Made by a program: the position numbers and the translations under genes | In this document: piece by piece, positions 16,609 through 23,974 of the stretch | How positions within the stretch are numbered: the first letter of the stretch is position 1 | How the letters are laid out: each line of letters starts with the position of its first letter | Notes under the pieces: model-generated | Told to the model about the DNA's origin: nothing | The model's input: the letters and a program-made list of their open reading frames with translations, nothing else | Databases searched by the model: none | From: Streptomyces neyagawaensis | GTDB lineage: Bacteria > Actinomycetota > Actinomycetes > Streptomycetales > Streptomycetaceae | DNA length: 64,000 bases | Direction of reading: 5' to 3' | NCBI RefSeq assembly: GCF_023516595.1 | Contig: NZ_JAMGBG010000025.1 | Coordinates: 1 to 64,000 of the forward strand

Positions 16609-17064
16609 TCAGCCCTGCGCCGCGGCCTTCTTGATCGCCTCGCGGATCCTGCAGTACGTGCCGCAGCGGCAGACGTTCTCGATGCGGTCGATGTCCGCGT
16701 CCGTCGGGTGGGACGTCTTCTTCAGCAGCGCCGCCGCGGCCATGATCTGGCCCGGCTGGCAGAAGCCGCACTGTGCGACGTCCCGGTCGAGCCACGCCTG
16801 CTGCACCGGGTGCAGCTCGTCACCGTCGGCCAGCCCCTCGATCGTGGTGACCGCACGGCCCGCGCAGTCCGCGACCGGGACGACACAGGGCTGGATGTCC
16901 GCGCCGTCCAGGTGGCTCGTACAGGCGCGGCAGACGCCGACGCCGCAGCCGTACTTGGGGCCGGTGACGTCCAGCATGTCCCGCAGGACCCACAGCAGCG
17001 GCATGTCGGCCGGGGCCTCGACGGTGACCGGTTTTCCGTTGAGGACGAAGGAGTAGGAGGGCAT
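16609..17064 (-). CDS. [2Fe-2S] small subunit of an isoquinoline 1-oxidoreductase-type molybdenum hydroxylase
   Basis: A 151-residue electron-transfer subunit with two [2Fe-2S] clusters: a plant-ferredoxin motif CGVGVCRACTSHLDG with a later Cys, and the C-terminal helical-domain motif CGFCQPGQ...CRCGTYCR. It passes electrons from the molybdopterin subunit encoded just upstream (22-base gap). The ATG at 17064 is chosen over the GTG six bases earlier because GAGAAGG is correctly spaced. Family members (IorA and related aldehyde dehydrogenases) hydroxylate N-heterocycles or oxidise aldehydes. There is no FAD subunit, so electrons should leave to a cytochrome or membrane acceptor, as in the two-subunit enzymes. 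Confidence 0.92.
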   Translation of the reverse strand: MPSYSFVLNGKPVTVEAPADMPLLWVLRDMLDVTGPKYGCGVGVCRACTSHLDGADIQPCVVPVADCAGRAVTTIEGLADGDELHPVQQAWLDRDVAQCGFCQPGQIMAAAALLKKTSHPTDADIDRIENVCRCGTYCRIREAIKKAAAQG

Positions 17065-17085
17065 CGGCACCTTCTCGGAGTCGGG

Positions 17086-19260
17086 TCAGAAGTTGAGGGG
17101 GAAACGGCGGGGCCGGGTGCCGGTCGCCCGCGCGTAGGCGTTGGCGACGGCGCCGGCCGCGGCGGGAACGCCGAGTTCGCCCGCCCCGCCCGGTTCCCGC
17201 CGCGAGGGCATGATGTGGGCCTCGAACCGCAGCGGGGCGTGCCGCTGGCGGGCGTACTCGAAGTCGGCGTAGCTGCTCTCGCGGACGGCGCCCCGGTCGA
17301 TGTGCAGGCCGGCCCGCAGGACGGTGGAGATGCCGTCGATCGCCGCGCCCATGAGCTGTGCCTCGAGTCCGCGCGGGTTGACGGCCGTTCCGACGTCGGC
17401 CGCCATCACCACCTTGGTGACCCGGGGGTTCTTCGGGTCGGCGGCGTCGATCTCGACGAGGCACGCCACGCGGGAGCCGTACTCCTCGTGGACGGCGACG
17501 CCCTGCGCGTGGCCGTCCGGCAGGGCCCGGCCCCAGTCACCGGCGTCCGCGACCTTGTCGAGCACGGCTTTGACGCCCTTGTGCCTGAGGGTGGCGCGCC
17601 GGAAGGCGACCGGGTCCTTGCCCAGGCTCCTCGCGACCTCGTCGACGACGATCTCCTCGGCGGTGCGCATCGTCCCGGAGTCCACCGACCGCCAGGCACC
17701 GAGGGGCATCGCCAGTTCGACCGAGCCCGAATCCCCGGAGACCCGGCCGAAGTTGTACAGCCCGCTGTCGCTGGGCAGCGGGCCGGCGGCGCGGGTGGCG
17801 GCCCGGGTCACCCGGCCCTGTGCGGGTCCTTGGCCGGACCCCTGACCGGGTCCCTGGGCCGTTCCCCGGGCGGACGGCCCCCGCGCCTCGAACGCCTCGG
17901 TCACCGAGGCCATCGCGTGGGTGAACGCCACCACGCGGCCCCGTGCGTGGCTGGCCCGGATCCGGTGGTGGCTGGCCGGGCGCATCCTGCCGTGCTGGAG
18001 GTCGTCGGCGCGGCTCCACATCAGTTTGACCGGTCGGCGTGCCGCCTTCGAGATGAGGGCCGCCTCGATCGCGGCGTCGTGGTTCAGTCTCCGGCCGAAG
18101 GAGCCGCCACCGCGTACGACGTGGACCTTGACCTTCGACTCGGGCAGCCCGACCGCCGAGGCGATGCTGTCCCGCGCGTACATCGGCGTCTGGGAGGAGA
18201 ACCAGATCTCGGCACGGGTGGCGCGGACGTCCGCCACCGCGGTCAGCACCTCCATCGGGGCGTGGCTGACGAAGGCGAACTCGAACTCGGCCTCCGTCTG
18301 GGTGGAGCCGCGCGGCGGGGTGCCGAGCCGGGGGACGGCGGCCCGCAGCCGTGAGCGGATCGCGGCGTCGGAGAGCGGCGCCAGCGGGCCCGGGGCCCAG
18401 GTGATCTTCAGGGCGTCCCGCGCCGTGAAGGCGTGGTGGAAGGAGTCCGCGACCACGGCGACCCCTCCGGCGATCTCGACGACCGCGTGGACGCCGGGCA
18501 TGGCCCGCGCGGCCCGGGAGTCGACCGCGACGGCCTTCCCGCCGAGGGTCGGCGGCCGGGCCACGACGGTCGGCTTCGCCCCGGCCACCGCCAGGTCACC
18601 GGCGTACACGGCCTTGCCGGTGACGATGTCGCGGGCGTCGATCCGGGTCGTCGCCTTCCCGATCACCCGGTGCCGGGAGGCCGGCTTGGGCTTGCTGGAC
18701 ACGGCCGGCCGGGTGATCCGGGCGGCGCTCGCGGTCAGTGACCCGAAGGTGGCCGAGCGGCCGTCCGGCGCGATCACCTTCGTGTTCCGGGTCTTCAGGG
18801 TCCGCGCGGGAAGCCTCCAGCGTCTGGCCGCCGCGGTCACCAGCTTGGCGCGCGCCAGGGCGGCCAGCTCGCGGGCCGGGCCGTACAGCGAACTCACCGA
18901 GCTGGAACCGCCGGTGAACTGGTTGCCCTTGGTGCGGGCGTCGGCGAGCGGGATGTCGACATCGGCGAGCCGGGCGTCCAGTTCCTCGGCGATCATCATG
19001 GCGACGGCGGTGGTGACGCCCTGGCCGACCTCGACGCGCGGCAGCCGTACGACGACCTTGTTGGCCTTGGTGACCTCGAGGACGAGCATCTCCTCATCAG
19101 TACCGGTCACCAGGACGTCGGACGGGCGGCGGGGGGCGGAATCGGCGGCCTCGGCGCCTTCCGCCGTCGTCACGTCGCAGCCGAGCGGCGCGGCGACGGT
19201 CAGCGTGGATGCCGCGAGCGAGTACACGACGAACTTCCGGCGCGACAACTGACGAGCCAT
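17086..19260 (-). CDS. Molybdopterin-binding large subunit, IorB-type, Tat-exported
   Basis: A 724-residue xanthine-oxidase-family large subunit of the IorB type. The N-terminus MARQLSRRKFVVYSLAAS carries a twin-arginine signal (SRRKF at 6-10), so the folded Mo enzyme should be exported. The start is fixed by GAGGAGCG before the ATG at 19260. Recognisable family stretches include VEVGQGVTTAVAMMIAEEL near 100-120 and GSFGRRLNHDAA in the C-terminal half. A low-complexity Gly/Gln/Pro insertion (nucleotides about 17812-17872) interrupts the conserved core and looks like a repeat expansion. The small subunit follows in the same operon; a LAL regulator is divergent 124 bases upstream. The substrate is unknown; a tailoring role for the neighbouring cluster is only a guess. 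Confidence 0.9.
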   Translation of the reverse strand: MARQLSRRKFVVYSLAASTLTVAAPLGCDVTTAEGAEAADSAPRRPSDVLVTGTDEEMLVLEVTKANKVVVRLPRVEVGQGVTTAVAMMIAEELDARLADVDIPLADARTKGNQFTGGSSSVSSLYGPARELAALARAKLVTAAARRWRLPARTLKTRNTKVIAPDGRSATFGSLTASAARITRPAVSSKPKPASRHRVIGKATTRIDARDIVTGKAVYAGDLAVAGAKPTVVARPPTLGGKAVAVDSRAARAMPGVHAVVEIAGGVAVVADSFHHAFTARDALKITWAPGPLAPLSDAAIRSRLRAAVPRLGTPPRGSTQTEAEFEFAFVSHAPMEVLTAVADVRATRAEIWFSSQTPMYARDSIASAVGLPESKVKVHVVRGGGSFGRRLNHDAAIEAALISKAARRPVKLMWSRADDLQHGRMRPASHHRIRASHARGRVVAFTHAMASVTEAFEARGPSARGTAQGPGQGSGQGPAQGRVTRAATRAAGPLPSDSGLYNFGRVSGDSGSVELAMPLGAWRSVDSGTMRTAEEIVVDEVARSLGKDPVAFRRATLRHKGVKAVLDKVADAGDWGRALPDGHAQGVAVHEEYGSRVACLVEIDAADPKNPRVTKVVMAADVGTAVNPRGLEAQLMGAAIDGISTVLRAGLHIDRGAVRESSYADFEYARQRHAPLRFEAHIMPSRREPGGAGELGVPAAAGAVANAYARATGTRPRRFPLNF

Positions 19261-19384
19261 CGGACGCTCCTCTGCGAATATCCCGGCGCTTCGACAGGTA
19301 GGAGGGCTAGTCGCCCTCCGGGGTTGCCTGACGATCACCAGGAGAGAATGACATGTGTGGGTAATGTGAAGTCAGGGGGCAACT

Positions 19385-22300
19385 GTGGGAGCGGACACGG
19401 TAGTTGGCGGTGGCGGGGCTCCGCTGCTGGGCCGCTCCGTCGAACTGGCCCGGTTCGACGCGCTGCTCGACCGGGCGATGGTCGGCGCGCGCGGCGGGGT
19501 GCGGGGCGGCGGGTCCCGTGAGACGGCGGGAGGCGGCGGGTCCCGTGGCGCGGCCGGAGGCGGGGAGCCGCGTGACGGCGGCCGTTCCCGGCTCGTCGAC
19601 ATCACCGGTGAGGCCGGCATCGGCAAGAGCCGGCTGCTCGGCGAGGTGTGCGCACGGGCCCACCGGCGCGGCATGACGGTCCTGCGCGGCAGGGCCACGG
19701 AGTACGAGCGGCAGGTGCCGTTCCAGGTGTTCACCGACGCGCTCGCCCACCTCGACCCGCACGCCCTGGACGGCTTCGAGGAGACCGACGCGGTGGCGCC
19801 GCTCCTCCAGCGGGGCGGCGCCGTCGACCGGTTCGCACTGCACCGTTCCACCGCCGCGCTGCTGGCCCGGCTCGCCGCCCCGTCCGGGCTGCTGCTGGCC
19901 CTCGACGACCTGCACTGGGCGGACCCGGCGTCCCTGGAGCTGCTGGACCATCTCGTACGCCATCCTGTGCACGCCCCCGTGGTCCTGGCCGTGACGCGCC
20001 GCGACCGCCAGAGTCCCGAGTCCCTCGCCGCCAGGCTCACCCGGGAGCTCGACACCGGCACGGTCGTCCGCCTCGCCCTGGGTCCGCTGAGCGCACGCGA
20101 CTGCGCCGAACTGGCCGGCCCCGGCCTGCCGCCCGCCGAGACGGCCGCGCTGCACGCCGCGAGCGAGGGCAACCCGTTCTACTTCCTGACCCTCCTCCAG
20201 GCCCACCGCGGGGGTACGGCGCCCGAGGCCTCCGCGCCACCCGGGCTCGGCGCACTGCTGCTGGACGAACTGACCGTGCTCTCCCCCGCCCGGCGCGGCA
20301 TCGTCGAGGCGGTGGCGGTCCTGGGCGAGCACGCCACCCCGGCGATGGTCGGCCGGGTGACCGGCCGCTCCGGCACCGCCTTCACCGCCGACGTCCACGC
20401 CCTCACCCGCCGCGACCTGCTGCGCTCCGGCCCGCAGGGCCTGCTGACCCTGCGGCATCCGGTGGTGCGGACCCTCGTCCACGAGAGCACGCCCTATCTG
20501 AGGCGCGTCGAGATCCACGGGCTCGCCGCGCGGGAACTGGCCCGCGCGGGCGCCTCCGCCGCCGAGCGGGCCCACCATGTGGAACAGTCCCTGACCGCCT
20601 GGGACCCGGAGGCGGTGGCGGTGCTCGTCGAGGCCGCCGCACGCACCGCCCGGACCGCCCCGGCGAGCTGCGCCCACTGGCTCGATGTGGCGCTCCGCCA
20701 CCTTCCCCACACCCCCGAACACGCGGTTCGGCGGCGCGAGTTGATGCTGCGGCGGGCCCGCGCCCTGGCCGCGTGCGGCGGTCTGCGCGAGAGCCGCGAC
20801 CTGCTCCAGGAGCTGATCGCCACCCCACGGCGACCGGACGCGTCCCCGGCCACCGGTGAGGACCGGGGGCTGCGGGTGCGCGCGGTCGTCCTGTGCGCGC
20901 TGGTGGAGCGGCATCTGGGGCGCCGCACCGAGGCCGTCGCGCTGCTGCGCCGCGAGCTGGCCCGCGACCCCGCGCCCGCCGACGTGGTCAGGCTCGGCCT
21001 GGAGCTCGGCTCGGCCGCGCCCGAGCACGGCGACACCTCGTACGCCCGGGTGCGCGGCGAGGTCGACGCGGCGCTCGCCGCGGCCCGGTCCACGGGGGAC
21101 GAGATCGGGGAGGCGGGCGTCCTCGCCGTCGCCGCCCTGGGAGAGGCGTACGAGGGCAACATGAGCGCGGCGCACAGGTTCGCCCGGCAGGCCGCCGCCC
21201 TGGTGGACTCCCTGCCGGACAACGACCTCACCGCGCTGTGCGAACCGCTGGCCCGGCTCGGCTGGGCGGAGGCGTTCCTGGAGCACTACCCGGACGCCGA
21301 GCGGCACGCGGAGCGCGGCCTCGCCATCGCCCGCCGCAGCGGCCAGCTCTATGTCGTGCCCCATCTGCTGCTGTGCCTGTCCCATGTCCGGGTCCAGACC
21401 TGCCGGATCTCCTCGGCGCTGGAACTGGCGGACCAGGCCGAGGACATCGCCCGCGGCATCGGCAGCGACCAGTTGCTGGCGTTCGTCCTGGCGAGCAAGG
21501 CCGCGGCCCTCGTCGCCGCCTGCCCGCCGGGCGATCCGCGTCCGCTCGCCGTCGCCGAGGAGGCGGTGTCCGCGGCCGGCACCGGGGTCGACTGGTGGGC
21601 CTCCACGGCCTGGTGCATCTTCGGCTGGGCCGCGCTGATGGCCGGCGACCCGGTGCGCGCGCGGGAGGCGATGCTCCGGGCGGGCGGCCCCGAACTACAG
21701 CGGATGCAGCCCTCGATGCGGCCGCTGTACCTGGAGATCCTGGTGACGTCCGCGCTGGTGACGGGGAGGCCGGAGGAGGCCCGCGGCTGGGCCGAGCGGG
21801 CGCGGAAGGAGGCGGAACAGCTGGGGCTGCCGATGCAGCGGGCGTCGGCGCTGCGCAGCACCGCCCATCTGCCGCTGGCGCAGGGGGACACGGCTGCCGC
21901 GGCGGACCTGTTCGCGGAAGCCGCGGCGGAGAGCGCCCGCTGCGGCGCGGTCTTCTGGGAGGCCCATTCGCTGCTGCTCGGCGCCCCGCTGGAGGCGACG
22001 GCGGGCCGGGTCCGGGCCGGTGGACAGTCCTGGCTGAGGGGGCGCCGGCTCGCCGAGGCCGGCGGCAGCGGCCTGCTGGTCGGCCTCGCCGACGCCACCC
22101 GTCCGCCCGGCGACCCCGAGGCCCCGTACGGCTCCCCGGACCGCGCCGAACTCGCCGAGCTGCTGGCCACCCTGACCGCCCGGGAGCTGGAGATCGCCGA
22201 GCTGGTGGCGCAGGGCCTCACCAGCCGGGCCATCGCGGACCGGCTCTACGTCAGCCGGCGCACCGTGGAGACCCATGTGTCCCGCGTCTTCCGCAAGACG

Positions 22301-22390
22301 GGGGTCTCCTCGCGTACGGCTCTGGCGGCGCTCATGGCCCGCCGCCGCTCGGGGAGCCGTTTCGGGGACGCCCGCACGGAGCAGGAGTGA
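19385..22390 (+). CDS. LAL-family (large ATP-binding LuxR) transcriptional regulator
   Basis: A 1001-residue regulator: an N-terminal AAA/NACHT-like ATPase with Walker A GEAGIGKSRLLGE and Walker B LLLALDDLHWADP, a long TPR-like helical middle part, and a C-terminal LuxR/GerE helix-turn-helix (LTARELEIAELVAQGLTSRAIA... to about residue 990). The start is the GTG at 19385. A Gly/Arg-rich stretch of about 30 residues precedes Walker A and looks like an inserted disordered loop. LAL proteins are often pathway activators of macrolide and other clusters in Streptomyces. It is divergent from the molybdenum hydroxylase genes and about 3.4 kb from the tetronate operon, so it may control either. Confidence 0.92.
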   Translation: MGADTVVGGGGAPLLGRSVELARFDALLDRAMVGARGGVRGGGSRETAGGGGSRGAAGGGEPRDGGRSRLVDITGEAGIGKSRLLGEVCARAHRRGMTVLRGRATEYERQVPFQVFTDALAHLDPHALDGFEETDAVAPLLQRGGAVDRFALHRSTAALLARLAAPSGLLLALDDLHWADPASLELLDHLVRHPVHAPVVLAVTRRDRQSPESLAARLTRELDTGTVVRLALGPLSARDCAELAGPGLPPAETAALHAASEGNPFYFLTLLQAHRGGTAPEASAPPGLGALLLDELTVLSPARRGIVEAVAVLGEHATPAMVGRVTGRSGTAFTADVHALTRRDLLRSGPQGLLTLRHPVVRTLVHESTPYLRRVEIHGLAARELARAGASAAERAHHVEQSLTAWDPEAVAVLVEAAARTARTAPASCAHWLDVALRHLPHTPEHAVRRRELMLRRARALAACGGLRESRDLLQELIATPRRPDASPATGEDRGLRVRAVVLCALVERHLGRRTEAVALLRRELARDPAPADVVRLGLELGSAAPEHGDTSYARVRGEVDAALAAARSTGDEIGEAGVLAVAALGEAYEGNMSAAHRFARQAAALVDSLPDNDLTALCEPLARLGWAEAFLEHYPDAERHAERGLAIARRSGQLYVVPHLLLCLSHVRVQTCRISSALELADQAEDIARGIGSDQLLAFVLASKAAALVAACPPGDPRPLAVAEEAVSAAGTGVDWWASTAWCIFGWAALMAGDPVRAREAMLRAGGPELQRMQPSMRPLYLEILVTSALVTGRPEEARGWAERARKEAEQLGLPMQRASALRSTAHLPLAQGDTAAAADLFAEAAAESARCGAVFWEAHSLLLGAPLEATAGRVRAGGQSWLRGRRLAEAGGSGLLVGLADATRPPGDPEAPYGSPDRAELAELLATLTARELEIAELVAQGLTSRAIADRLYVSRRTVETHVSRVFRKTGVSSRTALAALMARRRSGSRFGDARTEQE

Positions 22391-22415
22391 GCCGGCCGGA
22401 TGTCCCGGGCGGTGC

Positions 22416-22439
22416 CCGGTGCGCCCCGGTACGCACCGG
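22416..22439. terminator. Hairpin between two convergent genes
   Basis: CCGGTGCG (22416-22423) pairs with CGCACCGG (22432-22439) over an 8-base loop, midway between the stops of the LAL regulator and the secreted-protein gene. A larger imperfect pairing of GCCGGCCGG with its near-complement around 22465 encloses it. It is probably a bidirectional terminator. Confidence 0.6.
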
Positions 22440-22468
22440 CCACCGCGGTCCGGGCCGGGCTCGGCCGG

Positions 22469-23323
22469 CTACCTGACGTCGATGTGGTCGCCGGGCGCCG
22501 TCGCGGAGCCGGTCGTCGTGGTGCCGGCGAAGACGAAGCGGTAGGAGCCGTCCGCGCCGGCCCGGGTGGTGGCCCTCAGGGCGCCACCGCTCCCGCTCTT
22601 GACCGTCTTGACGGTGGTGTAGGTGCTGCTGCCCTGCCTGCGGAACTGCAACTGCACCGGCTGGGACGCGTAGCCCGTGTATCTGCCCGTGGCCCAGTCG
22701 GCGCGGGTCAGTCTGCCGGTGACCGTGATGGTCCTGCCCCGCCGCACCGGCTCCGGGGAGGCGTTGGCGGTCAGCTCGGCGGCCCGCTTGATCCTGGTCC
22801 TGGCGACGTCGTCGTCGTAACTGGCGTTCGCGTAGAGGTCGTAGGCGCCGAGGAAGAGTTTCCAGGTCCCGGCGGTGCCGTTGCCGTCCTTGAAGGCGAC
22901 CGCCGGGTCGATGGTGAAGACCGTTCTGCAGCTGTAGCTGTAGCCGTCCTGGACCGGCGTCTCCGTGCAGACGGGGTTGTCGTCCGCCCCGAGGGCGCCG
23001 GTGATGGTGTCGGTGCTCGAACTGTCGGTGCCCTGCCACAGGAACGCCTGGGTGACGGCCACGCCCTCCTCGTCGAAGGCGGTGAAGGTGACGGGCACGG
23101 CCTTCTTGCCCTTCACGCCGAGGACGATGTCCTTGCCCTTGTTGACGACGCCGTCCTTGAAGGTGGTGCCGCCCAGCGCGTCCGGCCGGCCGCCGCCCGA
23201 GGCGAAGGCCCCGAGATCCGTCGCCGCGGCGGGGTGCTCCGCCGCCTGGGCGGGCCCGGGAAGGACGAGCGAGGTGAGGACGACGGCGCTGGAAAGGACC
23301 GCGGCCGCGGTGTGTATACGCAT
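22469..23323 (-). CDS. Secreted protein of unknown function
   Basis: A 284-residue protein with a clear Sec signal peptide (MRIHTAAAVLSSAVVL..., cleavage likely after PAQA at 24-27). The mature part looks like two beta-rich domains: one with a pair of Cys (VCTETPVQ and YSCRTV) that could form a disulfide, and a C-terminal Ig-like or carboxypeptidase-regulatory-like domain (VRRGRTITVTGRLTRADW onwards). Such C-terminal domains are common in Streptomyces exported proteins. No catalytic motif is visible. It is convergent with the LAL gene. I do not recognise a function. Confidence 0.75.
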   Translation of the reverse strand: MRIHTAAAVLSSAVVLTSLVLPGPAQAAEHPAAATDLGAFASGGGRPDALGGTTFKDGVVNKGKDIVLGVKGKKAVPVTFTAFDEEGVAVTQAFLWQGTDSSSTDTITGALGADDNPVCTETPVQDGYSYSCRTVFTIDPAVAFKDGNGTAGTWKLFLGAYDLYANASYDDDVARTRIKRAAELTANASPEPVRRGRTITVTGRLTRADWATGRYTGYASQPVQLQFRRQGSSTYTTVKTVKSGSGGALRATTRAGADGSYRFVFAGTTTTGSATAPGDHIDVR

Positions 23324-23453
23324 AGGACTCCCTCAGGACGAGGTGGAACGGCCCCGCCGAACCATGGTCGTGCCAGGGCCTGTTGATGTGATGAAGAGGC
23401 CGGTGCTCACCGGGACCCCTCGGAGGGGGCCGGGGCGTACGAGTGCGGGTGCC

Positions 23454-23855
23454 TCACCGGTCGAACCAGTTCCTGGCCTCCGCGGAAGTGAAGCCCCGCA
23501 GCACGGCGAGGGCGAAGACGATACCGGGGAGGGCCGAGACGCCGCCCTGGAGCAGCCCCAGCACACCGCCGACGAGGCTCACCGCCTCGACGACGACGAC
23601 CGTGACACGGATCGCGTTCGACCGCTTGCCCACGAGAACGCCGCACAGCAGGAGCGCCGCCGCGATCAGCAGCGACAGCACGGCCACGAACCGGATCAGC
23701 CCGACCCCCTCGTCCTGACCGTGGTCCACCGCGTCGCTCACCACGGCCAGCAACAGGGCTCCGGCGGCCAGGTTCAGCACGGCCTGGACCCACACCCCCA
23801 CCGTCGCCAGCCTCACGCTCTTCGGCATCTTCGCCCGCACGCCTGGTGTCGTCAT
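23454..23855 (-). CDS. Small four-helix membrane protein
   Basis: A 133-residue protein beginning MTTPGVRAKMPKSVR, with four hydrophobic segments (about 15-35, 52-72, 80-100 and 104-122), a short charged loop with HGQDEG between the first two, and a basic C-terminus. The chosen ATG leaves a sensible cytoplasmic N-terminus; an in-frame upstream extension is Arg/Pro-rich and unlikely to be translated. No conserved functional motif is visible. It is transcribed in the same direction as the secreted-protein gene, 130 bases upstream of it. Confidence 0.65.
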   Translation of the reverse strand: MTTPGVRAKMPKSVRLATVGVWVQAVLNLAAGALLLAVVSDAVDHGQDEGVGLIRFVAVLSLLIAAALLLCGVLVGKRSNAIRVTVVVVEAVSLVGGVLGLLQGGVSALPGIVFALAVLRGFTSAEARNWFDR

Positions 23856-23974
23856 GCACCCAGGAAACGGCACGGCTGTCAGGGACACGTCGGTAGGAGT
23901 ACGTATTCCACGTACGTACCTGCCGCCGCCGTTGTCGCCGCCGCCGTCGCTCCGGGTCCTCTCCCCGCCAGGAG

